From: CAVSXS01 sp963767715
GTDB lineage: Bacteria; Chloroflexota; Ktedonobacteria; Ktedonobacterales; Ktedonobacteraceae
Length of the DNA stretch: 64,000 nucleotides
Reading direction: 5' to 3'
Assembly: GCA_963767715.1 (NCBI GenBank)
Contig: CAVYFA010000005.1
Coordinates: forward strand, 288,781-352,780
A model generated the notes under the pieces. It was not told where the DNA came from. It searched no databases and worked only from the letters and a program-made list of their open reading frames with translations. Numbering within the stretch: the stretch's first letter is position 1; the number at the start of each line of letters is the position of its first letter. Below, in pieces: positions 1-8,338 of this stretch. The position numbers and the translations under genes are program-made.

Positions 1-206
1 CCTCCTCCAAAAGGAACACCTGTGTCTCTTATCCGCATAAGTTAGCATCTTCTGGTTCTGGCCGGGATGGCGTTCATCCTGGCATATGCTTTCTCGCGCG
101 TCACGTTCGGGGCGCGTTCTTTGGTATGCCCGCGGGCCTCCTCTGCTCCCTTCAACACGACTTTTCTTCTCATTGAAAGCATGGTTTTGGAAGGAGCATT
201 CCTGAA

Positions 207-1469
207 ATGGATCGGAGAGAAGGATCCTTAGAGCAGCCACAGATGGGACGAGCGCAGCCTGCTCTCTGGCGCAATGTCAATTTCTGGTTGATCTGGAGCG
301 GGCAGACGATCTCGACGCTGGGTACAAGCATCTCGACATTGGCCCTGCCGTTGCTGATGCTGGCGCTCACGCATTCACTGGCGCTGACTGGCCTGCTGGT
401 AGCGGCGCGCCAACTGCCATACCTGCTCTTTAGCCTGCCCGCGGGCGTGCTGGTGGACCGATGGGATCGCAAGACGACCATGGTCTGGTGTGACGTCGTG
501 CGCTGGCTGGCGCTGGGTTCGGTGCCGTTGGCCTTTGCGTTAGGGTATCTGACGCTGCTGCATCTGTATCTGGTAGTCTTTCTTGAGGGGAGCGCGTATG
601 TGCTGTTTAGCCTGGCGCAAATCTCAGCCCTGCCCCAGGTGGTCGCGCCGGAAGATCTCTCGCGGGCATACTCGTTTGATACAATCATGGAGTATGTTGG
701 TATCCTGCTGGGGCCTACCTTGGCGGCGTTTATCATTGGTCTGGCCCAGACTGTGGAGGTTGGCGCGCTGCTGGCCTATCTGGCGGATAGCCTCTCCTAT
801 CTGATCTCGGTTCTCTCGCTGCTCTGGATACGCATTTCATTCCAGATCGAGCGGGTTGAGAGACGCGAGCCGCGCAAGCTTGTTCACGAGATTGCCGAGG
901 GACTCCGCTTTCTCTGGGGGCAGCGCAATCTTCGTTTGATGGCCTTGCTGACCGCGCTGGTGAATTTCTTGACCAGCCCAATCATTCTGGCATTCATCGC
1001 CCTGGCTCAGAATGGGCTGCATCTGAGCGTGCAGATGCTGGGTTTCATCTTGGGCGCTGGCGGCGTAGGCGGTCTTCTGGGCGGGCTACTCGCGCCCTGG
1101 TTGCGTTCGCGTTTGAGCAGCGGACGGCTTCTCCTGCTGATCGCGGGCATCTGGGCCGTTACTACGCTGCTCCTGGCACTGATTCCCTGGCTGCCGCTGG
1201 TCGTTGCGGGCAAATTCGTGATCAGCCTCCTGTACCCCATCTACTCCGTGATCGTCGTCTCCTATCGGCTGGAACTGACGCCGACTGCTCTCCAGGGGCG
1301 GGTGAATAGCGCCTTTCGTAGCCTGAGCTATGGCAGTGAGCCGCTGGGGGCAGCTCTGGGAGGATTCTTGCTCTTTGCATTTGGTGCACAGGCGGTCTTT
1401 GGGTTCATGGCTGTCGGCTTTGTGGGGTGTGCGCTGTTCGTGATGTGGAGCAGACTGTCCAGGGTCTAG
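207..1469 (+). CDS. MFS transporter, drug/siderophore exporter type
   Basis: A 420-residue integral membrane protein with about 12 hydrophobic segments, of normal length for a major facilitator superfamily carrier. The N-terminus (NFWLIWSGQTISTLG) and the loop after TM2 (GVLVDRWDRKTTM) match the MFS_3 / EntS-like exporter group, which expels small molecules by proton antiport. The start is supported by AAGGAG at 191-196, ten bases before the ATG. It stands alone ahead of a transposase. The substrate cannot be read from sequence. The family call is firm; the export role is known of the family, not shown here. Confidence 0.85.
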   Translation: MDRREGSLEQPQMGRAQPALWRNVNFWLIWSGQTISTLGTSISTLALPLLMLALTHSLALTGLLVAARQLPYLLFSLPAGVLVDRWDRKTTMVWCDVVRWLALGSVPLAFALGYLTLLHLYLVVFLEGSAYVLFSLAQISALPQVVAPEDLSRAYSFDTIMEYVGILLGPTLAAFIIGLAQTVEVGALLAYLADSLSYLISVLSLLWIRISFQIERVERREPRKLVHEIAEGLRFLWGQRNLRLMALLTALVNFLTSPIILAFIALAQNGLHLSVQMLGFILGAGGVGGLLGGLLAPWLRSRLSSGRLLLLIAGIWAVTTLLLALIPWLPLVVAGKFVISLLYPIYSVIVVSYRLELTPTALQGRVNSAFRSLSYGSEPLGAALGGFLLFAFGAQAVFGFMAVGFVGCALFVMWSRLSRV

Positions 1470-1535
1470 TAACGCATGTATTGAAGGGGAGAGAGTAGTC
1501 TTGAAACCTGAGCAAACACCTGGCAAGCTGCGAGT

Positions 1536-2740
1536 ATGAAAACACAAGTAGAGAGCCAGATGGATGCTTCCCAGGTATTTTGCCCCAATCTGGAGTGTCC
1601 GGCAAGAGGAAAACGGGGGCAAGGCAATATTGTCATTCATAGTCGGCACCGACCCCGATATCGGTGTACGACCTGCCGGAAAACGTTCAGTGCCCGTGCG
1701 GGGACCATGTTTGCCGGACTACGCAAAGCGGAGGAACTGATCGCGCTGGTGGTAACGCTGTTGTCCTATGGCTGTCCGCGCCAGGCGATTGTTCACGCCT
1801 TTGATCTGGATGAGCGCACGGTCGCACGATGGCAAGAACGAGCTGGGCAGCAGTGCCAAAGGGTTCATGAGGCGATGGTGACGCAAGCCAAACTCAACCT
1901 GGAGCATGTGCAAGCCGATGAGATCCGCGTGAAAGGTCATCGGATGATCTCGTGGATGGCGATGGCGATCATGGTCTCCACGCGTCTGTGGTTAGGAGGG
2001 ATTGTGAGCGAACGTCGGGATCGCCAACTTGCCGAGCAGTTGTTGAGGATGGTCAAGGGGTGCTGTTTGCCCCTGTGTGCGCTGTTGGTCTTAACCGATG
2101 GGTGGTCGGCCTACCCCAACAGTATCCGGCGGGCGTTCCGCGAGAAAGTCAAATCAGCAGGCAAACGCGGACGCTGCCGCTTGCAGGAATGGCCAGAGAT
2201 CGTGATTGGCACAATCGTCAAGAAAACAGCGAAACATCGGGTGGTCGAGGTCATTCGACGTATGGCCCAAGGCACCATTGAGCGGGCAGAGGAACTCCTG
2301 GCTCTCTCGGCGGGAGGCATCCAACCAATACGGGGTTTATTGAGCGCTTCAATGGGACGATGCGAGAGCGTCTTGCCAGTCTGACCCGTCGCTCTCGCCA
2401 CGCGAGTCGTCGCCTTGCGGCTCTCAAAGCGGGCATGTGGCTGGTCGGCTGTACCTACAATTTCTGTTGGCCGCATCATGAGTTGAGCCGTCGGGTGGCA
2501 TGCGCTCAGGGACATCGGGGCGAAATCTCGCTTTCTCCGGCGATGGCCGCTGGACTCACCGATCATCTCTGGAGTGTGCGGGAAGTGCTGACTTTCCGCA
2601 TCCCGCCTCCGCCTTTTGTTGCTCCAAAGCGGCGGGGGCGGCCAAAGAAGGCAAAAAGCGAGGCTTCTTGTCCTGCTTCAATCCGGCCTCGCCCGTTGCT
2701 TCGCTTGCGCAAGGGGGGCTTATGCCCATCCACCAGATAG
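1536..2740 (+). pseudogene. IS1-like DDE transposase broken by a -1 frameshift
   Basis: The first frame (1536-2384) carries a zinc ribbon (CPNLEC ... CTTC, residues 16-47), a helix-turn-helix-like stretch (residues 80-100), and two catalytic aspartates in QADEIRVKG and LTDGWSAYP. The third catalytic residue, Glu of FIERFNGTMRERL, lies in another frame that runs to 2740. The switch is near 2325-2329, where the reading slips back one base at CCA-ATA. No canonical slippery heptamer is visible, so a one-base deletion is more likely than programmed frameshifting. The C-terminus is rich in Pro and Lys/Arg, as in relatives. I could not find convincing terminal inverted repeats, so the element boundaries are unknown. 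Without its Glu the first product should be inactive. Confidence 0.8.
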
Positions 2741-2990
2741 AGGTGTCCTACCGTCTGCTGCTTCACGTGTGGCATGTTCCTGTTTATCGGCAGCAAACAT
2801 CATTAATGGTAACAAAAGGCTCTGAAAATCAGGTATACTCATTGCGTTGTCCTCAATTAAGGTGTAGTTTGTTGAATTATACCGTCCAGATTATACCTAT
2901 GTAAATTGAAAACTGTCACTATATTTAAAAGAAAGTCCTGGTTTTATATCCTCAATGTTGTGTATGTTAGAGTGATGAATTATGAAGTGG

Positions 2991-3896
2991 TTAGCAAAAT
3001 CCCCTCTCCCGCAAAAACTCCACCAACTCATACGCCAGCTCTTCAGGCGAGCCCTCCACAAGTCTTGCGCTTTTCCCCGTAGCGCCACCAGAAACAATCT
3101 CGCCGATGCGCTCGAAGGCGCTGTGGCGGCTATCGGGAGCGGCTATCCAGCGCGGCAATGGGCGTGGAGTGTGCATCTCGAGGATGGTTTCTTGCGCTTC
3201 GGCCTGTCCGAGCGCGCTATCATAGCTCAGGGGATCGATCACGGGGATCGCGGCTTTAAGTGCAGCAAGGTGCGCCGGGAGCGAAGGATAACGCGGCTCG
3301 TTCAGATCGCTGGTAACGGTGATGAGCAGGGGAAGCCTCGCCATCAGGATTTCGCGATAGCCCCGTTCGAGCTTGCGCGTTACGTGTAACGTTATTTGCG
3401 CCTCTGTAGGGGCATGTTCATCTTGCGGAACGGATTCTTCCTGGCTACCCACCTCAAGCCGCGAGACGCCGGTGATCTGTGGCCAACCAAGCATCTCCGC
3501 CAGGGCCGGCCCGACGACGCCACTTGCCCAGTCGCTGCTGGCATCACCGCACAATACCATGTCGGGAAGCCCTTTGTTCTTCGTATAGCCCGACAAAGCT
3601 TCCGCAACCGTGAATGGCCCCCAAGTTTCTGCCGTTGCATTCCATAGCCGCACCGCACCATCCGCGCCGATGGCGAGCGCCGCGCGCAACGCTCTCTCGG
3701 CGTCCTTCGGCCCAAGCGTGATGGCAGTCACAGTGCCGCCAAGCTGCTCTTTGAGGCGGACAGCAGCTTCGACCGCGCAGGCATCGGCAGCATCAAGGAT
3801 CTGTACGAACCGTTCGTAGTCGACCTGTCCGCTGATGGGGTCGATATAGACCGAGCTGCTATCGGGCGTTTGTTTGACGCAGACAACGATGTTCAC
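2991..3896 (-). CDS. fixA: Electron transfer flavoprotein beta subunit (EtfB/FixA)
   Basis: 301 residues beginning MNIVVCVKQTPDSSSV, the standard ETF-beta opening, followed by the adenosine-phosphate binding fold (DAADACAVEAAVRLKE; ITLGPKDAERALRAALAIGADGA). ETF beta pairs with ETF alpha to shuttle electrons from flavin dehydrogenases to ETF:quinone oxidoreductase. Its alpha partner is 6.7 kb upstream on the same strand, at the other end of this cluster, which is unusual because the two are normally adjacent. The start codon is GTG and overlaps the TGA of the upstream RidA gene (GTGA), pointing to translational coupling. The family assignment is firm; the electron donor is not known. Confidence 0.93.
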   Translation of the reverse strand: MNIVVCVKQTPDSSSVYIDPISGQVDYERFVQILDAADACAVEAAVRLKEQLGGTVTAITLGPKDAERALRAALAIGADGAVRLWNATAETWGPFTVAEALSGYTKNKGLPDMVLCGDASSDWASGVVGPALAEMLGWPQITGVSRLEVGSQEESVPQDEHAPTEAQITLHVTRKLERGYREILMARLPLLITVTSDLNEPRYPSLPAHLAALKAAIPVIDPLSYDSALGQAEAQETILEMHTPRPLPRWIAAPDSRHSAFERIGEIVSGGATGKSARLVEGSPEELAYELVEFLRERGFC

Positions 3897-4378
3897 GAAA
3901 TATCGATCTCTACCTCGGCCTCGATCTCCACCGGAATATCAAAGGGCAGCCCGGCCATACCGACAGCCGAGCGCGCGTGCTGCCCGATCTCGGGGCCGTA
4001 CAATTCCAGGATCAGGTCGGAGAAACCGTTGATGACGGCGGGCTGGCGGTTGAAGCCGGGCGCGGAGTTGACCATACCGAAGACGCGCAGCCAGGCCGTC
4101 ACGCGGTCGAGATCACCAAGCGAGCGCTTGAGGCTGGAGAGGATGGCGAGCGCCACTATTCGCGCGGCCTGGTATGCCTGCCCTTCGCTCACATCCGAAC
4201 CTACTTTTCCGGTTGGAAGGGCAACGCTGCCATCGGGGTTCTGCGGGCCATGCCCGGCGATATAAGCGCGATTGCCGCGCACGCGCACCGGGGCAAAGGG
4301 CAGCTTGATGCCTGCCGGCGCTTTGAGCTGCTCTGGCAGGACGAGTCCCAGCGACTCAAGTTTCTGTTCAATGATCAT
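3893..4378 (-). CDS. RidA/YjgF-family protein
   Basis: 161 residues of the RidA (reactive intermediate deaminase) fold, in the longer variant often annotated as a YjgF-like protein: RVRGNRAYIAGHGPQNPDG, then GQAYQAARIVALAILSSLK and the C-terminal VEIEAEVEIDIS. RidA proteins hydrolyse enamine/imine intermediates made by amine-oxidising or dehydratase enzymes. A GGAGGAG Shine-Dalgarno precedes the ATG at 4378. It sits between a GNAT gene and etfB and overlaps etfB by four bases. In a flavoprotein cluster this suggests, as inference, that the pathway produces imines, for example by oxidation of secondary amines or amino acids. Confidence 0.85.
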   Translation of the reverse strand: MIIEQKLESLGLVLPEQLKAPAGIKLPFAPVRVRGNRAYIAGHGPQNPDGSVALPTGKVGSDVSEGQAYQAARIVALAILSSLKRSLGDLDRVTAWLRVFGMVNSAPGFNRQPAVINGFSDLILELYGPEIGQHARSAVGMAGLPFDIPVEIEAEVEIDIS

Positions 4379-4415
4379 GATTTACTCCTCCGTTACAAAT
4401 TCGTTGATCAGCTTT

Positions 4416-4934
4416 TCATAGCATACCATGCCTGTTACTCCATCGGCGGGGTGACTCGAAAATAAAACTACCTCGCCTGTGATATCCAAGCCTGTCGTAG
4501 TATTCCAGCAGCTTCAGGTGTTTATCATAGGCATCGAAGCGCACCGCTCTGCATCCTTCAGCCTGTGCCATGCGTTCAATCGTTTTCATGCACCACGTTC
4601 CTATCCCACGTCCTTGCAGCACGGGAAGTACCGCGAGCCGATTCAAGTATAATGCCGGTTCCCCGGCTGCATCCCACGACTCCCAAAGCCCTGGGATGGT
4701 GAGATAATAGGGCGGAGGCACCGTCCCGGTAGTAAATGTCGCGACAAGTTCAACTCCATTGTAGACGGCGTAAACGGCACGTTCTTGCGCCGATTTGCGC
4801 ATCAGCTCCAACGGATAGGGCGGAATCCAATGGCTAAGCCCGAAAAGCGCTTGCATGTCCTGGCCGCATTTAGATAAGATCGCGTGAAGTGGCTCTATCT
4901 CTTCTGGGCAGGACTTTCTTATAGCCATGGTCAT
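4416..4934 (-). CDS. GNAT-family N-acetyltransferase
   Basis: The reading frame opens further upstream but overlaps fixX. The first plausible start is MTMAIRKSCPEEIEP at 4934 or 4928, giving about 171-173 residues, the normal GNAT length. The acetyl-CoA binding motif is clear (YLNRLAVLPVLQGRGIGTWCMKTIE, with the QGRGIG loop), followed by CRAVRFDAYDKHLKLLEYYDRLGYHRRG. The substrate is unknown. It lies 16 bp downstream of fixX and 37 bp upstream of the RidA gene, so it is probably part of the same transcript. Why an acetyltransferase sits in the ETF operon is not evident. Confidence 0.82.
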   Translation of the reverse strand: MTMAIRKSCPEEIEPLHAILSKCGQDMQALFGLSHWIPPYPLELMRKSAQERAVYAVYNGVELVATFTTGTVPPPYYLTIPGLWESWDAAGEPALYLNRLAVLPVLQGRGIGTWCMKTIERMAQAEGCRAVRFDAYDKHLKLLEYYDRLGYHRRGSFIFESPRRWSNRHGML

Positions 4935-4950
4935 AGTGGCCTCGTCCAGA

Positions 4951-5241
4951 TCATGATGCTCTGAAACTGACGCCCCAGCCGCCGCGTGGGTACTCCCACG
5001 AGATGGCCTTGCGCTCGCAGGCGACGTAGCAGGTGCCGCATTCCAGGCAGTGTTCGTAGGAAAAATGCATCTCGCCGCCCAGCAACTCGAAGAGGCCAGC
5101 GGGGCAGACATACACACACGGGGTAGTATCGCATCCCTTGCAGGATTCGGTATTCAGGCGAATATGCGGTGTCTTATCGACCTTGAAGCGTACAAGCTCC
5201 AGGCGTTCTTCGATTGGCTGCATAACATTATGCACTTTCAC
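4951..5241 (-). CDS. fixX: FixX-like ferredoxin of the ETF:quinone oxidoreductase
   Basis: About 96 residues with the FixX cysteine pattern CKGCDTTPCVYVCP and CLECGTCYVAC. FixX is the iron-sulfur partner of FixC. In eukaryotic ETF-QO both are one polypeptide. Together they move electrons from reduced ETF to the quinone pool at the membrane. The longest start is GTG at 5241; an internal ATG at 5223 (MQPIEERLELV) is equally possible because neither has a clear Shine-Dalgarno. It is separated from fixC by 215 bp that contain a palindromic repeat, an odd break in a module that is usually tightly packed. Confidence 0.9.
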   Translation of the reverse strand: MKVHNVMQPIEERLELVRFKVDKTPHIRLNTESCKGCDTTPCVYVCPAGLFELLGGEMHFSYEHCLECGTCYVACERKAISWEYPRGGWGVSFRAS

Positions 5242-5278
5242 TAATCAAACGGTGTTATCCAGTCTGTCCGCAGGTTCT

Positions 5279-5358
5279 GATTTATCGAGCACGATGGGTG
5301 TGAAAGGCAAGCAACCAGGCCGATAAATCGGCGCTGGCCGCGATAAATCGGGCCCTAC
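5279..5358. repeat. Dispersed palindromic repeat (CGATAAATCG type), copy 1
   Basis: Between fixC and fixX. It contains GATTTATCG at 5279, CCGATAAATCGG at 5320-5331 and GCGATAAATCGGG ending near 5352, followed by CCCTAC. The same arrangement and spacing recur at 32590-32671, so this is one unit of a dispersed family. A further TCGGCACCTACGGG piece near 5429-5442 resembles the tail of the other copy. It could form stem-loops in the transcript between the two genes; its function is unknown. Confidence 0.7.
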
Positions 5359-5456
5359 TCTTGTTTGGCGGTCGTGGGCATAATGCATTAGGTCCTACCA
5401 ATGGCCGGATCAATTTGTTAATTGGCATAATCGGCACCTACGGGTTTATTTGCATT

Positions 5457-6779
5457 CTAAAAGAACAGGGCGCGGGCGGCCTGCCAGGCGTCGCGCAGCA
5501 TAGTGTGCAGCGGCACCTTCCTGTGCATCGCCTGGTAGAGCGTGCGGCCGAGCTTGCGGCGCGGCGTGCCGTTGGAACGGAAGACGTTTTCGGCTGCCTG
5601 GCAGAACAATTCAGGATAGACGTTCTGCAGGCGCTCATTATTGACAAGCGCCGGCGTGTGCCGAAAGTTTTTCAAGTCTTGCAGCACAAAGCTCTTCTCG
5701 AGCCGCTGTTGATAACGCGCCATTCTGGACTGTGAGTAGTCACGATGCTTTTGCGCTTCTCTGGCGGTCTCGGCCGCAGCCAGTCCCGAGGCGATGGCGA
5801 AATTCATGCCCTCCAGGAAGAGTCCTGCCGCAAAGACGAAGCCTGCCGCGTCGCCAACGACCATCAGTCCTCGGCGCGATAGCCGCGGCAGCATTGCCCA
5901 GCCGCCTTCGGGGATCATATGCGCGGAGTATTCGATGGCGATGCTGTCGCGTACGAGCGGGGCAACGGCCGGGTGTTGCTTGAATTGATCCAGAAGGTCG
6001 TAGGCCCTGGCGCGCTGTTCCGCCAGGGAGGCGATCTGTACGACGACACCGATGGAGAGCGTATCGCGATTGGTGTAGAGGAATGCACCACCCTTGACGC
6101 TGCCTGAGGCGAAGCCGACGTATTCGTTCGACATGCCCTCGTTCTCGGACAACTGGAAGCGTTCCTCGATAGTATGCGCGTCCAGCCGCAGCACTTCCTT
6201 CACGCCAAGCGTCATTTCATGCGAGTCGAACTCGCGCTGCAATCCCGCTTTCTTAGCGAGGAAGGAATTCGCTCCATCGGCGGCGATCACGATGGGCGCG
6301 TACAACTCGCCATCTTCGCGCCGGCAGCGCACGCCTACCACCTGTTCGCCATCGTAGAGCAGGTCGTCGACAACGGTTGAAGTAATCAGCAATGCTCCGG
6401 CCTGCTCAGCCTTGCCGGCCAGCCAGCGATCGAATCTGGGCCGCAGGACGGTGAAGCCGTTGTAGGGCGGCCGCGCGAAGTGGGCAGTACGGTAGTCCAG
6501 CGCGATGGCGGATTCCTGGCCGAGGAAGGTGAGAACGCGCCGTGTCAGATAGCGTTCGACGGGCGCTTCCTCCCAGTAATCGGGCAGCAACCCTGCCAGC
6601 AATTGTGGGGCGTAGAGGGCCGCGCCGGAGACGTTTTTCGCTCCCGCGTACTCTCCCCGTTCGATCAGGGCAACCTGCATGCCCGCACGTGCCATAGCCA
6701 GGGCGGCACTGCTGCCCGCCGGTCCCGCGCCGACAACGATAGCGTCGAATTGCTGCGTGTTTACCATTGCTTCGGCCAT
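5457..6779 (-). CDS. fixC: FixC-type electron transfer flavoprotein:quinone oxidoreductase
   Basis: 440 residues, the usual FixC length. The N-terminal FAD dinucleotide fold is VVGAGPAGSSAALAMARAG (residues 14-32), and the second FAD motif is GLMVVGDAAGFVFAAGLFLEGMN near residue 300. The middle carries the substrate/quinone-side region typical of the geranylgeranyl reductase / ETF-QO superfamily. It accepts electrons from ETF and, with FixX, reduces quinone. It overlaps the upstream GNAT gene by 19 bases, so the cluster is probably co-transcribed. Presence of all four partners (FixA, B, C, X) indicates a complete ETF-to-quinone route. No nitrogenase genes are in the window, so a nitrogen-fixation role is not implied. 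Confidence 0.92.
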   Translation of the reverse strand: MAEAMVNTQQFDAIVVGAGPAGSSAALAMARAGMQVALIERGEYAGAKNVSGAALYAPQLLAGLLPDYWEEAPVERYLTRRVLTFLGQESAIALDYRTAHFARPPYNGFTVLRPRFDRWLAGKAEQAGALLITSTVVDDLLYDGEQVVGVRCRREDGELYAPIVIAADGANSFLAKKAGLQREFDSHEMTLGVKEVLRLDAHTIEERFQLSENEGMSNEYVGFASGSVKGGAFLYTNRDTLSIGVVVQIASLAEQRARAYDLLDQFKQHPAVAPLVRDSIAIEYSAHMIPEGGWAMLPRLSRRGLMVVGDAAGFVFAAGLFLEGMNFAIASGLAAAETAREAQKHRDYSQSRMARYQQRLEKSFVLQDLKNFRHTPALVNNERLQNVYPELFCQAAENVFRSNGTPRRKLGRTLYQAMHRKVPLHTMLRDAWQAARALFF

Positions 6780-7351
6780 TCGCCTGGTATGAGTGAAAAA
6801 ACAAGGGTGTTACGCAGTTCGCCCTCCGGTGTGGTCGTGTCATTGCGCAGCAGGCCCTCTTCGACATAGCCGAGGCGGCGTGGAATGGCGGCACTGCGCA
6901 CATTCTGTTCATCGCAGCGAATTTCGACCCGGCTTGCATTGAGCGCGTCAAAAGCGTAGTCGGTGAGCAAGCGTACCGCCTCGGTCACGTAGCCATGACC
7001 TTCCGCCGAGGCGCGAATCCAGTAGCCTATCTCGAAGTAGCCGATTTCCCAATCGTGTACGTGCAGCCCGGTCCCACCAAGATAGCGTTGCGTTGCGGCA
7101 TCCCACATGCCCACGATCATGCCCTCGCGAGTGAGCCACCTGGCAATCTGGTGGATAATCCAGTCCCGGCTTTCCTCGACGCTCTGGTGCTGATCGGCAA
7201 AAGGCATCCAGGGGCGCAGGTGATCGCGCGACTCGGCGACGGCCTCCTGAAGCGCCGGCGCGTCGCTCTCGCGGTAAGGCCGCACAATCACTCGTTCGCC
7301 TCGTAGTTCGTCGAAGAGGGGAATGAGGGTGAGGTATTTTATTCTGTTCAT
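6761..7351 (-). CDS. RimJ/RimL-type GNAT acetyltransferase
   Basis: About 196 residues from MNRIKYLTLIPLFDELRGE. The frame could begin at a TTG at 7375, but the ATG at 7351 is preceded by GGAGG and fits homologue length. Family marks are ELRGERVIVRPYRESDAPAL, YFEIGYWIRASAEGHGYVTEAVRLLTDYAF (acetyl-CoA binding) and the substitution NVRSAAIPRRLGYVEEG for the usual N-x-x-S-x-x-x-x-E-x-x-G-F/Y. Relatives acetylate ribosomal protein N-termini or small amines. Its 3' end overlaps fixC. Substrate unknown. Confidence 0.85.
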   Translation of the reverse strand: MNRIKYLTLIPLFDELRGERVIVRPYRESDAPALQEAVAESRDHLRPWMPFADQHQSVEESRDWIIHQIARWLTREGMIVGMWDAATQRYLGGTGLHVHDWEIGYFEIGYWIRASAEGHGYVTEAVRLLTDYAFDALNASRVEIRCDEQNVRSAAIPRRLGYVEEGLLRNDTTTPEGELRNTLVFSLIPGEWPKQW

Positions 7352-7376
7352 GAAAATGGTCGCCAGCCTCCTCAAT

Positions 7377-8321
7377 TTAAGAATGCGTCAACCCTATCTT
7401 CCCCATGATCTCGCCTTTCGCCAGGATGCGATGCGCCTCCGCCGCCTGCTCAACCGGCATGACGCGTGCGATGACGGGATGGATGGCCTTCTGCGCGATC
7501 AGTTCCAGAATGCGGCGCTCGTTTTCCACCGAGGTATGTCGCGCCCCACCCCCCAGCACATGGACCTGTTTGAGGCGCCACGATTGCGTGTCAACGGTAG
7601 CGCTTTGGCCGCCCAGGTTGCCGATCAGTACGACCCTTCCAGCGTTGGCACAGGCATCGATGCTGGTCTGAAGCGTAGTGCCGACGAGTTCGATCACAAG
7701 GTTTGCCCCGCCGGCATCGCGTACCATTTGCGCGACATCCTGCGTTTTGTGATTGACTACCAGGTCCGCACCAAGCTTGCGCAACGCTGCCGCTTTCTCT
7801 TCGCTGCCGGCCGTGGTGAAGACTGTGCAGCCCATGTGTTTTGCCAACTGAATAGCGATCGAGCCGACGCCACTTGAACCGGCCCAGATCAAGACGCTCT
7901 CGCCCCTTTGCAGGTGTCCCAGGTCAAATAGCGCGCCCCAGGCAGTGGACGAGGTGAGACCAGCGGCCACCGCCTCTTCGAAAGAGACACCGTCCGGGAT
8001 GCGGACAAGATTGGACGCCAGGACCGCTATGACGCCGGCATAACCGCCGCCACCCTTAGCTGCCTGCGCCCACGTGGTCATGACGCGCTCGCCCTTGTGA
8101 AATCCCGCGTTGTCGGCAAGCACAGTACCGGCGGCCTCCAATCCTGGAGTAAACGGCAGCTTGACCGGCCTGCTGCCGTCGCGGTTGAACAGGTCGAGGC
8201 GATTGACGGTCGTGGCCGCAACCTTTACTAACACGTCCTGCGGTCCGGGAACAGGATCGGGAACTTCCTTGACTTGAAGGACTTCGGGGCCGCCAAATTG
8301 CTCGATTTGCACTGCTTTCAT
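7377..8321 (-). CDS. NADPH:quinone oxidoreductase-like zinc-free alcohol dehydrogenase (MDR family)
   Basis: 314 residues starting MKAVQIEQFGGPEVLQ, the quinone oxidoreductase signature of the medium-chain dehydrogenase/reductase superfamily. The frame extends upstream into the MFS gene, but only the ATG at 8321 makes sense. Residues 140-170 hold the NAD(P) fold (LIWAGSSGVGSIAIQLAKHMG) and VVNHKTQDV follows. No structural-zinc cysteine cluster is present, as expected for the QOR subgroup, which reduces quinones or enones with NADPH. It starts 17 bp after the upstream MFS gene and ends 25 bp before the GNAT start. Its part in an ETF cluster is unknown; enone or aldehyde reduction is possible. 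Confidence 0.87.
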   Translation of the reverse strand: MKAVQIEQFGGPEVLQVKEVPDPVPGPQDVLVKVAATTVNRLDLFNRDGSRPVKLPFTPGLEAAGTVLADNAGFHKGERVMTTWAQAAKGGGGYAGVIAVLASNLVRIPDGVSFEEAVAAGLTSSTAWGALFDLGHLQRGESVLIWAGSSGVGSIAIQLAKHMGCTVFTTAGSEEKAAALRKLGADLVVNHKTQDVAQMVRDAGGANLVIELVGTTLQTSIDACANAGRVVLIGNLGGQSATVDTQSWRLKQVHVLGGGARHTSVENERRILELIAQKAIHPVIARVMPVEQAAEAHRILAKGEIMGKIGLTHS

Positions 8322-8338
8322 CGACTCGTCACTCTTTT

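Noticed and set aside
1..206. Upstream gene or RNA at the left edge
   Set aside because: No supported frame, tRNA or hairpin could be recognised before the MFS gene.
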